A program made the translations under genes and the position numbers. Below, in pieces: positions 27,137 through 38,712 of a stretch of 64,000 bases of DNA (positions are counted from its first letter, which is position 1; each line of letters begins with the position of its first letter). The stretch comes from Photobacterium sp. GB-56. Its GTDB lineage: Bacteria; Pseudomonadota; Gammaproteobacteria; Enterobacterales; Vibrionaceae. Below the pieces are notes generated by a model, which worked only from the letters and a program-made list of their open reading frames with translations, had not been told where the DNA came from and searched no databases. The stretch is from the NCBI RefSeq assembly GCF_003026105.1, contig NZ_PYNW01000001.1:62001-126000 (forward strand), read 5' to 3'.

Positions 27137-28426
27137 ATGCTTGAGAAGTTATTTAAACTAAAGGAACACGGCACAACTGTGCGAACGGAGTTGCTTGCTG
27201 GCTTAACAACATTCCTGACCATGGCTTACATCATTTTTGTAAACCCTACTATGCTATCCAGTACGGGAATGGATAAAGGTGCAGTATTTGTTGCAACCTG
27301 TTTAGCAGCGATGATCGGTTGTTTTGTGATGGGATTTTTTGCTAACTATCCTGTCGCACAAGCACCAGGCATGGGCTTAAATGCCTTCTTTACTTATACC
27401 GTTGTGCTAGGCATGGGGTATACATGGCAAGTTGCGTTAGCCGCTGTTTTCTTATCAGGTTTGTGTTTTATTGCGTTAAGTTTATTAAAAGTACGGGAAT
27501 GGATCATTAACTCCATACCAATGGCGCTGCGAACCGGAATTTCTGCAGGTATAGGTTTATTCCTTGCCTTCATTGCATTACAGAGTTCAGGCATTGTCGT
27601 AGATAACCCTGCGACGTTAGTACAAGTAGGCGATCTAACCAGTTTTCCTGTTGTGATGGCAGCACTTGGTTTTTTTCTAACCATAGCGCTTGTTCATCGT
27701 GGCTTTAAAGCTGCAGTCTTGATTGCAATCTTAATTGTTACTGGGTTGAGTATTGCATTTGGTGAAGTGACTTATGGCGGCATTATGTCAATGCCACCAA
27801 GCATTGCACCAACCTTTATGCAATTAGATTTTTCGGGGGCAATGGAAGTTGGCCTGATTTCAATTGTGTTTGCTTTCTTGTTTGTCGATTTATTTGATAC
27901 CGCAGGTACGCTTGTCGGTGTTGCGACAAAAGCAAACTTAATCGGTGAAGATGGCAAGTTGCCACGCTTAAATCGCGCGTTACTTGCAGATAGTACAGCA
28001 ACCTCTGTTGGTGCCTTATTGGGTACATCGAATACCACTTCTTTTGTCGAGAGTGTGTCCGGTGTCGCAGTCGGAGGTCGTACCGGTCTTACTGCGGTAA
28101 CGGTTGGTGTATTATTCTTACTCGCTCTATTTTTTGCTCCATTAGCTGGCATGGTACCTGCCTACGCAACGGCTGGTGCATTATTCTACGTCGCGATTTT
28201 GATGATGTCGGGGTTAGTGGCAATTGATTGGCGTGATCTAACAGAAGCTGCACCGGTTGTTGTGGTTTGTTTGTTGATGCCTTTAACTTATTCTATCGCT
28301 GAAGGTATTGGCCTTGGTTTTATCACTTATGCTGCGGTTAAAGCAATGAGTGGTAAGGGGCGTGATGTAAATATCAGTGTTTGGGTTATTTCAGCATTGT
28401 TCCTTGCAAAAATAATTTTTCTTTAA
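27137..28426 (+). CDS. Purine permease, NCS2 / AzgA-type (adenine, guanine, hypoxanthine)
   Basis: Inner-membrane proton-purine symporter. From ATG 27137 the protein has 429 residues with about 14 membrane segments. Family marks: TELLAGLTTFLTMAYIIFVN at the N-terminus, QAPGMGLNAFFTYTVV, ALRTGISAGIGLFLAFIALQ and FVDLFDTAGTLVGVATKA. The ATG is chosen over an upstream frame start at 27095 because it gives the family N-terminus MLEKLFKLKEHGT and is preceded by an AAGGA. The PurR box and the following gpt gene make a purine salvage pair. Substrate choice within AzgA (adenine versus guanine/hypoxanthine) cannot be read from sequence. Confidence 0.93.
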   Translation: MLEKLFKLKEHGTTVRTELLAGLTTFLTMAYIIFVNPTMLSSTGMDKGAVFVATCLAAMIGCFVMGFFANYPVAQAPGMGLNAFFTYTVVLGMGYTWQVALAAVFLSGLCFIALSLLKVREWIINSIPMALRTGISAGIGLFLAFIALQSSGIVVDNPATLVQVGDLTSFPVVMAALGFFLTIALVHRGFKAAVLIAILIVTGLSIAFGEVTYGGIMSMPPSIAPTFMQLDFSGAMEVGLISIVFAFLFVDLFDTAGTLVGVATKANLIGEDGKLPRLNRALLADSTATSVGALLGTSNTTSFVESVSGVAVGGRTGLTAVTVGVLFLLALFFAPLAGMVPAYATAGALFYVAILMMSGLVAIDWRDLTEAAPVVVVCLLMPLTYSIAEGIGLGFITYAAVKAMSGKGRDVNISVWVISALFLAKIIFL

Positions 28427-28495
28427 GTTTTAGATTTCATAAAGCTTTATCTATTTAGGGCGATTTAACATCGTTGATCCAGAGGTTCTTTATCT

Positions 28496-28954
28496 ATGAG
28501 TAATAAATTCATCATCACTTGGGATAACATGCAAACTTACACTCGTCAGCTAGCTGAAAAGTTGCTACCTGCTGAGCAGTGGACAGGTATTATTGCTGTT
28601 AGCCGTGGCGGTCTTGTTCCTGCTGCTATTTTGGCGCGTGAACTGGGTATCCGTCATGTAGATACCGTATGTATCTCAAGCTACGATCATGATCACCAAC
28701 GTGATATGCGTGTGATCAAGAAAGCAGAAGGTGATGGTGAAGGCTTTATTATTGTTGATGATTTAGTCGACACGGGCGGTACTGCTGAAAAAATTCGTGA
28801 ACTGTACCCACGTGGTAAATTTGTAACAGTATGCGCAAAACCTGCAGGTCAACATTTAGTTGATGATTACGTTGTTGATATCCCACAAGAAACGTGGATT
28901 GAACAACCGTGGGATATGGCAGTAACGTTTGTCGATCCAATCGCTAAGCGATAA
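28496..28954 (+). CDS. gpt: Xanthine-guanine phosphoribosyltransferase
   Basis: Converts guanine, xanthine and hypoxanthine with PRPP to nucleotides at the inner face of the membrane. The 152-residue protein (E. coli 152) has the PRPP loop [19 protein letters not shown] (about 84-102), [18 protein letters not shown] for base and PRPP contacts, and [12 protein letters not shown] at the C-terminus. Agrees with uptake of purines by the upstream permease, 70 bp away; it may have its own promoter. Confidence 0.96.
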   Translation: MSNKFIITWDNMQTYTRQLAEKLLPAEQWTGIIAVSRGGLVPAAILARELGIRHVDTVCISSYDHDHQRDMRVIKKAEGDGEGFIIVDDLVDTGGTAEKIRELYPRGKFVTVCAKPAGQHLVDDYVVDIPQETWIEQPWDMAVTFVDPIAKR

Positions 28955-29021
28955 GCATTCTCCCTTTATCAAGGTTTATAGCTTTGCTGCTGTAAACTAA
29001 GATTGATTAATAAGACGCCGA

Positions 29022-29047
29022 TAAGGCGTCTTTTTTTGTTTTAAATC
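29022..29047 (+). terminator. Terminator after gpt
   Basis: AAGACGCC-GATAA-GGCGTCTT (29022-29042) with a seven-T run. Confidence 0.9.
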
Positions 29048-29111
29048 GACATACGTAAGTGATTTTGGGTATATCATCACTACACATCATCAAGACCACG
29101 TGGAGAGTGCC

Positions 29112-30371
29112 GTGTCTGAGCCATCCCCTGAAAATTTGTCCGAAAAGTTATTTGCCCCAAGACCAACCTCTAAAGAGACATCGAATTTGGTTAAAATTGC
29201 TCATGTGCGTAGTGGGCGAGTGAACAATGCGCTGGATGGTGAGAGTAAGGCTAGCTGGTACCGTGTTTTACGTCGCCCACAATGGATTTGGCAGGGCGTC
29301 GATCCGATAGAGCTTGAAGCGGTACTTGCTCGTATTGCGGGTGCTAAATCTCCACGTACGAGTGAACATTTACTGGATACGGTGATTGGCTATAAGCCAG
29401 GTAACTGGACATATGAATGGGCGCAATTGGGCGCAAGCTATCAAAAGCAAGCACGTCTTCTATTAAATGAAGGTGAGAAACTTAAAGCTTCTGAGTTGTT
29501 ATTAAAAGCCAGCACGCATTACAGTATTGCCGCGTATCCGTATATCAAAGGCGATCAATTGGCTGATCAAGCAGAATTGCAAGCCAATCAAAGTTATCGT
29601 GAAGCGATAGAATTACGCCCGCATGATATGCGAACGATTAGTGTCAAGTATGAAGGTAAAACCTTTGAAGCCTTCATTCATTTGCCTCGTACCGATAAAC
29701 TATTACCGACAGTGATCGTTAGCGGTGGATTAGATACATTGCAATGCGATTTATGGCGCTTATATGAAGATTATTTAGGGCCGGCAGGTTATGCGATGGT
29801 CACACTGGATATGCCATCTGTCGGTCACTGTGATCGTTGGAACTTAACGGAAGATACCAGTCGACTTCATCAAGCGTTATTACAGCAGATACGTGATGTC
29901 CCTTGGGTCGATCACCATAAAGTTGCAATGCTAGGGTTACGAATGGGCGGTAATGCAGCTATTCGTTTAGGTTTTATGGAGCCAACACGTTTAAAAACCT
30001 GTATTAGCTTGGGCGGCGCGATTCATAGCGTGTTGACCCAACCTAAGATGATTGAGCAGATCCCTCGGATGTATCTTGATGTGTTAGCATCTCGAATGGG
30101 TAAAAATGGTCAATCAGAAACGAGCATCATTTCTCATCTTCCGGCATGGTCGTTAAAGCACCAAGGGATTTTGGGGCGCCGACGTATTGATATGCCAATG
30201 CTGGGAATAAGTTTAAAAAATGATCCTGTATGCCCTGAAAGTGATAATCAGTTAATTGCGCTGTCCAGTTATGGTGGTAAAGCGATAACGTTACCAGAAA
30301 AGCCTATTCATGATGGCTACCACCGTTCATTAACGACTGTCGTTGAATGGTTAAATGAGCAGTTAAGGTAA
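29112..30371 (+). CDS. frsA: FrsA-like alpha/beta hydrolase (fermentation-respiration switch protein)
   Basis: FrsA binds unphosphorylated EIIA-Glc in enterics and vibrios and shifts flux to fermentation; its claimed enzymatic activities are disputed. From GTG 29112 it has 419 residues; GGAGAG sits four bases upstream. An N-terminal helical domain (about 1-185) carries the typical ASWYRVLRRPQWIWQGVDPI, followed by an alpha/beta hydrolase fold. At the nucleophile elbow the sequence is G275-L-R277-M-G279, so the catalytic serine is replaced by arginine. In V. cholerae frsA and gpt are also adjacent. The EIIA-Glc gene crr is in this window at 47.2 kb. Confidence 0.9.
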   Translation: MSEPSPENLSEKLFAPRPTSKETSNLVKIAHVRSGRVNNALDGESKASWYRVLRRPQWIWQGVDPIELEAVLARIAGAKSPRTSEHLLDTVIGYKPGNWTYEWAQLGASYQKQARLLLNEGEKLKASELLLKASTHYSIAAYPYIKGDQLADQAELQANQSYREAIELRPHDMRTISVKYEGKTFEAFIHLPRTDKLLPTVIVSGGLDTLQCDLWRLYEDYLGPAGYAMVTLDMPSVGHCDRWNLTEDTSRLHQALLQQIRDVPWVDHHKVAMLGLRMGGNAAIRLGFMEPTRLKTCISLGGAIHSVLTQPKMIEQIPRMYLDVLASRMGKNGQSETSIISHLPAWSLKHQGILGRRRIDMPMLGISLKNDPVCPESDNQLIALSSYGGKAITLPEKPIHDGYHRSLTTVVEWLNEQLR

Positions 30372-30533
30372 TAAAGTAGACAATTATTTGGCTCTAATGG
30401 TTAAGGTGGAGACAAAGCCTTGACGGTATGCAGTGAGGATATCGAACTTTATTTTATACCACTATGATATTGTTAATAAAATTTCGTATCTTCACTGGCA
30501 TTTTATCCATATTCAACCATAATATATAAATAC

Positions 30534-30614
30534 TGATAGCTATCATGTTGCACATAAACAACGTGATTAAAAAACGTTAGTAAACGTATATTATTTTGAG
30601 TATTAGCATACTCA
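30534..30614. promoter_or_regulatory. Two palindromes upstream of crl
   Basis: TGATAGCTATCA (30534-30545, perfect) and TGAGTAT-TAGC-ATACTCA (30597-30614, perfect 7-bp arms), 31 bp before crl. They may be operators or, for the second, a hairpin next to the ribosome binding site. The rest of the 273-bp frsA-crl gap shows nothing clear. Confidence 0.4.
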
Positions 30615-30644
30615 TCACTGCAGTTGACTATGGATGGATTTGCA

Positions 30645-31049
30645 ATGACTTCGACAACTCTTTTTCCGCCTCATGGGCGTTTAATAACAAAATTAACTGC
30701 GCTGGGTCCTTACTTACGTGAGAAAAAATCAAAAGAAGGTCAGTTCTTTTTTGATTGTTTATCCAGTTGTGTTAATGCTGATAAAGAGCCCGAACAACGT
30801 GAATTTTGGGGCTGGTGGTTAATTTTAACAGTAACCGATAATGGTTATGAATATTGCTATGATTTTGGCCGTTTTGATTTAAATGGTGAGTGGAGTAATG
30901 GAAAGTTACCCGCAAAGCATAAAGATGCGGTGATGAAAACATTATTAGATTTTCACCGTAAGTTGACGCCATTTATTGTTGATGAATGCCAATTAACCTT
31001 ATCTCCATCTTCAGAACTCACACAAACACCGCTTACTGAGCTAGCATAA
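30645..31049 (+). CDS. crl: Sigma factor-binding protein Crl
   Basis: Binds sigma-S and helps it compete for core RNA polymerase. From ATG 30645 the protein has 134 residues (E. coli 133), with GRLITKLTALGPYLREKKS, QFFFDCLSSCVN and the characteristic QREFWGWWLILTV (about 50-62). Two earlier starts (30624 TTG, 30630 ATG) exist, but MTSTTLFPPHGRL best matches the family length. Confidence 0.93.
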   Translation: MTSTTLFPPHGRLITKLTALGPYLREKKSKEGQFFFDCLSSCVNADKEPEQREFWGWWLILTVTDNGYEYCYDFGRFDLNGEWSNGKLPAKHKDAVMKTLLDFHRKLTPFIVDECQLTLSPSSELTQTPLTELA

Positions 31050-31069
31050 ATAATTTGCTCTCAATTTAT

Positions 31070-31101
31070 AAAACCCATCCAATGAAGTGATGGGTTTTTT
31101 T
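31070..31101 (+). terminator. Terminator after crl
   Basis: AAACCCATC (31071-31079) pairs with GATGGGTTT (31089-31097), then T-run. Confidence 0.85.
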
Positions 31102-31304
31102 GTATCTTTTTTTTACATCTTGTTGCCTAAGATAACCGAATTTAGCGGCTTAAATATAATTTTGTGTGATTTGTAAGCGTTTCAGTTGTTTAACTAAATA
31201 TTTGCGCACTTATATGTATTTAGTCATTGTTTTTCTCTTGTGCTTTATTAGCAGTATTGATAAAACAAAGTACATATTATTTCTTTCTATTTTGTTTGAT
31301 CCCC

Positions 31305-32459
31305 ATGGCAGATACCAAAAATACTAATGCTCGAGAGCAAGACCTTGCAGCATCTGCTGCATCACAAACAATTGTTGTTAAGTTGGGCACCAGTGTTCTT
31401 ACTGGCGGTACGCTGAAGTTAGATCGCGCCCATATGGTTGAGCTTGTCCGTCAATGTGCGATGCTTCGTCGTCAAGGACATAAAATTATTATTGTCACAT
31501 CTGGTGCAATTGCAGCAGGACGTGAGCATTTAGGTTACCCCGAACTGCCCAAAACAATGGCAAGTAAGCAATTACTGGCAGCGGTTGGTCAAGGTCGCTT
31601 AATTCAAGAGTGGGAAATCTTATTTGGTATCTATGGGATCAATATCGGTCAAATGCTATTAACGCGTGCAGATTTAAACGATCGGGAACGTTATTTAAAT
31701 GCGCGTGATATGTTAGTTGCCTTGCTGGATAACGGTATTGTTCCTGTTGTGAATGAAAATGATGCGGTAGCGACAACAGAAATTAAAGTGGGTGATAACG
31801 ATAACTTATCCGCACTTGTCGGTATTTTAGGTGGCGCAGATAAACTGTTATTAATGACAGATCAACCAGGTCTATTTACCGCCGATCCTCGTAGTAATCC
31901 TGATGCAGAGCTTATCCGTGAAGTACATACTATTGATGAAACACTGCGTAAATTAGCGGGTGGCACTGTCGGTGGTTTAGGTACAGGCGGCATGGCAACA
32001 AAACTACAGGCAGCAGATGTAGCTCGTCGAGCTGGTATTGAAGTGATCATCGCTGCTGGTCGTCGTCCTGATGTCATTATTGATTTAGCGGAAGGTAAAT
32101 CTGTTGGTACGCGTTTCTTACCGCTGGAATCCCCATTAGAAAGCCGTAAGCGTTGGATTTTAGCTGGGCCTCCTCCAGCCGGTGACATTGTTATTGATGA
32201 TGGCGCTGTCATTGCTGTGCAACAACGTGGGAGTAGTTTACTTGCGAAAGGGATCACCATGGTAAAAGGTGATTTTGAACGCGGTGAAGTGGTGCGTATC
32301 TTTGATAAACAAAATAACCTATTAGCACGTGGTATTTGCCGCTACTCGAGTGTAGATATGGCAAAAATTGCAGGAAAGCATAGCCAAGAAATCCACCTTG
32401 TGTTGGGTTACGAACATGGTCACGTGGCTATCCATCGTGATGATATGGTAGTTATTTAA
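31305..32459 (+). CDS. proB: Glutamate 5-kinase
   Basis: Phosphorylates glutamate in the first step of proline synthesis and is feedback inhibited by proline. From ATG 31305 it has 384 residues (E. coli 367), the extra being a poorly conserved N-terminal lead before [13 protein letters not shown]. The amino-acid kinase domain has [15 protein letters not shown] and [20 protein letters not shown]; a PUA domain follows from about 285. No clear SD precedes this ATG, so the exact start is uncertain. proA follows by 67 bp. Confidence 0.95.
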   Translation: MADTKNTNAREQDLAASAASQTIVVKLGTSVLTGGTLKLDRAHMVELVRQCAMLRRQGHKIIIVTSGAIAAGREHLGYPELPKTMASKQLLAAVGQGRLIQEWEILFGIYGINIGQMLLTRADLNDRERYLNARDMLVALLDNGIVPVVNENDAVATTEIKVGDNDNLSALVGILGGADKLLLMTDQPGLFTADPRSNPDAELIREVHTIDETLRKLAGGTVGGLGTGGMATKLQAADVARRAGIEVIIAAGRRPDVIIDLAEGKSVGTRFLPLESPLESRKRWILAGPPPAGDIVIDDGAVIAVQQRGSSLLAKGITMVKGDFERGEVVRIFDKQNNLLARGICRYSSVDMAKIAGKHSQEIHLVLGYEHGHVAIHRDDMVVI

Positions 32460-32526
32460 AAACGACATGTATGTATAAATACAGAGAAGTATTGGCATCA
32501 CGACAAGGATTAATAGAGGAATTATT

Positions 32527-33783
32527 GTGAATCTTGAATTAATGGGACAAGCGGCACAACAGGCTGCTTTCGAGTTAGCAACAACGGCAACTGCAGTTAA
32601 AAATAATGCTTTAGCGATTATTGCTGATGAATTAGAAAGTAATAAAGACATTATCTTAGCAGCGAACAAACAAGATATTGATGCCGCACTTGAATCAGGT
32701 ATGTCTGATGCATTAGTCGATCGCTTATTACTAAATGAATCACGATTAGCGGGTATTGCAAATGATGTGCGTAATGTGATTAATCTTAATGATCCTGTTG
32801 GTGCAGAGCTTGATAGCCGCGTACTTGAAAATGGTATGCGTTTAAGCCGTCGTCGCGTTCCATTAGGGGTTGTTGGTGTGATCTATGAAGCGCGTCCGAA
32901 TGTTACGATTGATATTGCGGCATTATGCCTAAAAACAGGTAACGCTAGCATCCTTCGTGGTGGTCGCGAGACATTCCACTCCAATATGGCACTGGTAAAA
33001 GTGATTCAAGTGGCATTGGAAAAAGCAGGACTACCAGCCGCTTCTGTACAGTACATAGAGCAACCCGATCGCGAACTTGTTTCACAACTGCTTAAGCTTG
33101 ATCAATACGTAGATATGATCATTCCTCGTGGTGGTGCGGGTTTACATAAAATGTGTAAAGAAAACAGCACTATTCCTGTGATTATCGGCGGTTTTGGTAT
33201 TAGCCATATTTATGTTGATGAAAGTGCCGATCTTACTCGTTCTTTAGATGTGGTTGAAAATGCCAAAGTACAGCGTCCATCGGCCTGTAATGCGTTAGAT
33301 ACCTTACTTGTAAATGAGAAAGTAGCAGAAGCCTTCTTATCACGTTTAGTTGAGCGTATGAACAAAGCCAAGGTAGCACTGGTTGCTGATGAAGCAGCCT
33401 ATAATCTACTTGAAGGTAAAGCGTCTTCTCTGCGCAAGATAGCAGAAGGTGACTTTGATACTGAATGGTTAAGCTACACCTTAGGTATTAAGGTGGTAAA
33501 CGATGTGGATGAAGCCATTTTCCATATGCGTAAGCACAATGCGAGCCATTCCGATTCAATCTTAACTAATAACCTGCAGTCGGCAGAACGTTTTGTTAAT
33601 GCGGCAGGCTCGGCGGCTGTTTATGTGAATGCGTCTACACGTTTTACTGACGGTGCGCAATTTGGTTTAGGTGCGGAAGTTGCGGTATCAACCCAGAAAC
33701 TGCATGCTCGTGGCCCAATGGGTTTAGAAGAGCTGACGAGTTATAAGTGGGTGGGTGTTGCTGATTACTTAAGCCGTGCCTAA
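32527..33783 (+). CDS. proA: Gamma-glutamyl phosphate reductase
   Basis: NADPH reduction of glutamyl-5-phosphate to glutamate semialdehyde, acting with ProB. The 418-residue aldehyde-dehydrogenase-fold protein shows [16 protein letters not shown] (about 116-131), [11 protein letters not shown] and the catalytic cysteine in [14 protein letters not shown] (near 257). The start is GTG 32527 with AGAGGAATTATT just upstream; [18 protein letters not shown] is the expected N-terminus. Confidence 0.97.
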   Translation: MNLELMGQAAQQAAFELATTATAVKNNALAIIADELESNKDIILAANKQDIDAALESGMSDALVDRLLLNESRLAGIANDVRNVINLNDPVGAELDSRVLENGMRLSRRRVPLGVVGVIYEARPNVTIDIAALCLKTGNASILRGGRETFHSNMALVKVIQVALEKAGLPAASVQYIEQPDRELVSQLLKLDQYVDMIIPRGGAGLHKMCKENSTIPVIIGGFGISHIYVDESADLTRSLDVVENAKVQRPSACNALDTLLVNEKVAEAFLSRLVERMNKAKVALVADEAAYNLLEGKASSLRKIAEGDFDTEWLSYTLGIKVVNDVDEAIFHMRKHNASHSDSILTNNLQSAERFVNAAGSAAVYVNASTRFTDGAQFGLGAEVAVSTQKLHARGPMGLEELTSYKWVGVADYLSRA

Positions 33784-33800
33784 TCGTTAAATAAAATGTA

Positions 33801-33841
33801 AAAAGCTGCCTGCTAGTAATCACTAATTGGCAGCTTTTTTT
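33801..33841 (+). terminator. Terminator after proBA
   Basis: AAAAGCTGCC (33801-33810) pairs with GGCAGCTTTT (33829-33838), 18-base loop, T-run. Confidence 0.85.
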
Positions 33842-33865
33842 ATGCCAGTAATTTTTGATTTTTTC

Positions 33866-34060
33866 TTATTCTTTGTCGTCTTTTTTATCTTGAGATACAG
33901 GATTTTCTTGCTTACTGAGAGGGTGTTTGTCGTCAAACAGTTTGTGTTTTTTCTGCATCTCAATCTTCATATAAGCGGTATATTTTAGCGCTGCAATGTT
34001 GCTAGCGATGACGGCAACAATAATAAAAGAGATCACCCAAGGGTTAAAAAGCCATTCCAT
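33866..34060 (-). CDS. DUF2897 family small membrane protein
   Basis: A 64-residue protein with one transmembrane helix (about 7-27, PWVISFIIVAVIASNIAALK) and a charged cytoplasmic tail rich in Lys, Asp and Glu. The size and helix-plus-charged-tail layout match DUF2897, small proteins of vibrios without known function. It is the last gene of the minus-strand group after dapE but is separated by the dapE terminator, so it probably has its own promoter. Confidence 0.78.
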   Translation of the reverse strand: MEWLFNPWVISFIIVAVIASNIAALKYTAYMKIEMQKKHKLFDDKHPLSKQENPVSQDKKDDKE

Positions 34061-34147
34061 ATTAGCCTCACTAATTTAGTGATAGAGTATTTTCAGGATA
34101 ACACTTTTATCGATCATTTAGCTTATATATTAGTCATTAATGGCAAT

Positions 34148-34198
34148 AAAAAAGCAGCCACATATTTCACTTCTTAGGTGCAATACGTTAGCTGCTTT
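34148..34198 (-). terminator. Terminator after dapE
   Basis: GCTGCTTT (34191-34198) pairs with AAAAAGCAGC (34149-34158); on the minus strand the second arm runs into TTTTTT. Confidence 0.72.
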
Positions 34199-34219
34199 GA
34201 GTATTGAATGCGTTTGTTA

Positions 34220-35717
<1,498 letters not shown>

Positions 35718-35957
35718 AAAAGATCTGACTTGATTATATTTTAATGGATAGTCTTTTATAACGAGATTACACAATGACCGCAAGTGTTGTTGTTTGTGAG
35801 CTGATTGTAAGAGATTGAGAACGGTATTGTTAACAAAAACAATAATGCTTTTTTATTTTTCTATTTAATAGAAGTAAAGATAAAGCGGGCTTGATCAAAC
35901 TCAACATAAATATTTTCCACTGCTTAATAATATGTGGAATATTTTATGGAGGCCTCA

Positions 35958-36236
35958 ATGGAACTGAATCCGGTTTTTGCCCGTCGACTTTATTTAGCAT
36001 TGTTAGTAGAAAATACAGAGAGACCTAATGTCCCTCGTTTGGTTGAGCAAACAGGCTGGCCGCGTCGCACTATTCAAGATGTATTAAAAGCGCTACCTAG
36101 CATCGGTATTGAGCTTGCTTTCATTCAAGATGGTCGCCGTCATAATGATGGTTACTATACGCTGAGTGATTGGGGACCATTTGATTTGGAATGGATCAAA
36201 GAAAAAGAACCCTACTTATTAGCGGCGTTATCCTAA
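35958..36236 (+). CDS. Small winged helix-turn-helix protein
   Basis: A 92-residue protein with a probable HTH in ERPNVPRLVEQTGWPRRTIQ (about 20-39) followed by a wing-like IQDGRRHNDGYYTLSDWG. The start ATG 35958 is set by GGAGG five bases upstream; an upstream in-frame ATG at 35934 exists. It is likely DNA-binding, but target genes are unknown. It lies alone, convergent with narP. The name of the family is not certain to me. Confidence 0.75.
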   Translation: MELNPVFARRLYLALLVENTERPNVPRLVEQTGWPRRTIQDVLKALPSIGIELAFIQDGRRHNDGYYTLSDWGPFDLEWIKEKEPYLLAALS

Positions 36237-36241
36237 AAATT

Positions 36242-36275
36242 AAAACGCATAAGACGTCACGTGTTATGCGTTTTT
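36242..36275. terminator. Bidirectional terminator between the winged-helix gene and narP
   Basis: AAAACGCATAA (36242-36252) pairs with TTATGCGTTTT (36264-36274), with A and T tails for both strands. Confidence 0.88.
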
Positions 36276-36284
36276 AATAGGATA

Positions 36285-36911
36285 TTACTGGCCTTGGGCT
36301 TCAAGGTATAAAATAGTGGCGGCTGTACGGGATTTTACTTGTAGCTTTTTGAGTAAACTTTTCATATGAACTTTAACCGTCGCTTCTGAGATAAAAAGCT
36401 GTTCGGCTATTTGGCGATTACGTTGACCTTTTGCCACTTCTTGTAATATTTGCGTCTCACGGTCTGTTAATTGAGACAAAATATTCGTAGGGGTATGTGG
36501 TGAATCAAGGCACTCTTTTACGATATCACTATAGGCTTTACCACCACATAACGCTGATTTTAGTTGTTCGATTAATTCATCAGGCTCAGTATCTTTGAGT
36601 AAATAACCGTCAGCGCCAGCATTGAGTACTGTTTTAATATCGCTTCGACTATCAGAGACAGTTAATATAACAATACAGGCAAGTATTCCTTCATCACGCA
36701 TCGCTATTAGCGTATCAAGACCGGACAATCCCTTCATATTTAAATCGAGTAAGATCAAATCTGGTGATTTTTCATGGGCGAGTGCGATAGCATCATTACC
36801 ATTGCTGGCTTCACCTACTAATTGGAAGTCTGATTCAATACTCAATAGTTGGCTTATCCCTCGACGCATGAGAGGGTGATCATCTACAATCATAACTTTC
36901 CAGCATGTCAT
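36285..36911 (-). CDS. narP: Nitrate/nitrite response regulator NarP
   Basis: NarL/FixJ-type regulator that activates nap genes when phosphorylated by NarQ. The 208-residue protein has a receiver domain (about 5-120) with phospho-acceptor Asp in ILLDLNMKGLSG (near 56) and lysine in GYLLKDTEP, then a LuxR HTH (about 145-205) with LTDRETQILQEVAKGQRNRQ and SEATVKVHMKSLL. It starts four bases after narQ ends; the NarP box upstream of napF (38741-38756) is its likely target. Confidence 0.93.
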   Translation of the reverse strand: MTCWKVMIVDDHPLMRRGISQLLSIESDFQLVGEASNGNDAIALAHEKSPDLILLDLNMKGLSGLDTLIAMRDEGILACIVILTVSDSRSDIKTVLNAGADGYLLKDTEPDELIEQLKSALCGGKAYSDIVKECLDSPHTPTNILSQLTDRETQILQEVAKGQRNRQIAEQLFISEATVKVHMKSLLKKLQVKSRTAATILYLEAQGQ

Positions 36912-36915
36912 CGTG

Positions 36916-38616
36916 TTATCCTTTTTGTAATGGAAATAGAAGGCAGATAGTGCAGCCTTGATTGATTCCCGATTGTATTTTTAATTCACCTTGTAGCCGT
37001 GATGCGCGCTCTTGCATAATACTTAAACCGTAATGATCACGTTTACTCTCGTTAAGGTCGAATCCTCTACCGTCATCGATGATCGTGACATCAATATGTT
37101 GATCGGTTTGTTGGCAGTTTACGATAATCTCATCGGCGTCTGCATGTTTAATCGCATTTAATACTGCTTCTCGAATAATTTGTAACAGGTGAACCTGGTT
37201 ATGGGCATCTAACGCCATTGATGATATTTGATTATCTATAATTAAGAGTGCATCGGTTTGCTCTTCTAATGGTTCTAACATTTGATTTAAGGCTTCACCA
37301 AAATTGGCATCTTTAATCATCAACCGAAATGTACTGAGTAATTCGCGCAGTTGGGTATAAGCGTTACTTAACTCTTCTTCAATATCATGGACAGTTTGAT
37401 GGGTACTTTCATTTTGATCGCTTTGATTGAGTTTTCTTTTTAATAAGGCTAATTGAATTTTCAAATAGGAGAGCGATTGTGCCAATGAATCATGGAGTTC
37501 ACGGGCAATGGTCGCGCGCTCTTCCATTATCAATAAATATTCCGCTTGTTTTTGAGCGCGGTTGTAATAGATAGCGCGAGCAAGGATCTGAGAGATATTA
37601 TTAATTAATGCCTTATCAGGACAAGGTAAAGTGTACTGCCACCAAAGTTGTCCCATTAATTCACCATCGATATACAATTCGTTATATTGCCAATGTTGAC
37701 CTGCTTGTTGACCCACTTGAATTTCTGATGTGCTGCCATTTGGCTCTGCAATGATCAGTTTTGTACCAATTAAGCCATCTATAGCAATCATGGTTTCAAG
37801 CATGTTGGTAAATTGTTCTCGGGTTAAATGGCTAACAGAAAGTTGTTGTGAGCAATTATAAAGCACTTGGAGTGATTCGTTTGCATGACGTAAGCGGTGG
37901 GTTTTTTCATTGACACTGCGCTCTAAGCCTTGATAAAGCTGTTCAAGATCTGATGACATTCTACTAAAGGTATGGGCAAGAATACCTAGTTCATTATTGC
38001 TATTATTTAATAAATCCAATCGAAAATCTTTACGCTTTACTTGCTTACAAGCATCAACAAGATCATTTAAAGGTGCGACAACTTGTTGGCGTGTATAACG
38101 AATAGTGTAGAAGATGATAAGAGAAATCAGACTAAGGCCTATGGCGCCAATAATAGCGAGTCGTTGGATTTTAAGTTCTGATGATTTTTGCAGTTCAGAA
38201 ACAAAAGTATTAATACGATGGACGAATGGGGCGACATGTTGAATAAATACCGTGTTGTTATCTTTTTCAAGGATCGGGTGCAACTCTGCCCAGCGCAGAA
38301 CGATGTGATCGTAGTGTTGTTGGAGCTCTGAAGAGGTAAACCAGTAAGAGAGTTCTTTCATTGGCGCTGAATAAAGCGAGTGTTCAAATTGTTCAATATG
38401 TGTAGATAAAAGAGGCGACTCTGTTTCAACATCAAAAGCTAATCGATAGCTTTGCATGCGTAAAGAACCTGCAATATTTATAGCTTCAGCATCATTTTGA
38501 CTCGAAACCAATGTCATTAATGCAAGTGCAGTCGTTATTATCGAAATGATCAAAATTAACACTAAAGAACGCGCTATCGTCGTTGTTACAGAATGTGTCA
38601 TTTTTTGCCTATTCAC
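36916..38616 (-). CDS. narQ: Nitrate/nitrite sensor histidine kinase NarQ
   Basis: Membrane sensor kinase of 566 residues: two transmembrane segments (about 13-35 and 150-170) around a periplasmic four-helix domain whose P-box AINIAGSLRMQSYRLAF (about 45-61) binds nitrate; then HAMP, a signalling helix and GAF-like region, a HisKA_3 domain with His in ARELHDSLAQSLSYLK and a HATPase with DDGRGFDLN. Its P-box arginine is present. The gene is divergent from napF across 270 bp and co-transcribed with narP. Confidence 0.94.
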   Translation of the reverse strand: MNRQKMTHSVTTTIARSLVLILIISIITTALALMTLVSSQNDAEAINIAGSLRMQSYRLAFDVETESPLLSTHIEQFEHSLYSAPMKELSYWFTSSELQQHYDHIVLRWAELHPILEKDNNTVFIQHVAPFVHRINTFVSELQKSSELKIQRLAIIGAIGLSLISLIIFYTIRYTRQQVVAPLNDLVDACKQVKRKDFRLDLLNNSNNELGILAHTFSRMSSDLEQLYQGLERSVNEKTHRLRHANESLQVLYNCSQQLSVSHLTREQFTNMLETMIAIDGLIGTKLIIAEPNGSTSEIQVGQQAGQHWQYNELYIDGELMGQLWWQYTLPCPDKALINNISQILARAIYYNRAQKQAEYLLIMEERATIARELHDSLAQSLSYLKIQLALLKRKLNQSDQNESTHQTVHDIEEELSNAYTQLRELLSTFRLMIKDANFGEALNQMLEPLEEQTDALLIIDNQISSMALDAHNQVHLLQIIREAVLNAIKHADADEIIVNCQQTDQHIDVTIIDDGRGFDLNESKRDHYGLSIMQERASRLQGELKIQSGINQGCTICLLFPLQKG

Positions 38617-38712
38617 AGCAATCCTTACTGTTACTTACCCAGAAATTATTAATAGCTTAATTTTTGATGCAGAAAATTAAGCTATTAATGTGAGCTTTAT
38701 CAGCTAGATTTA

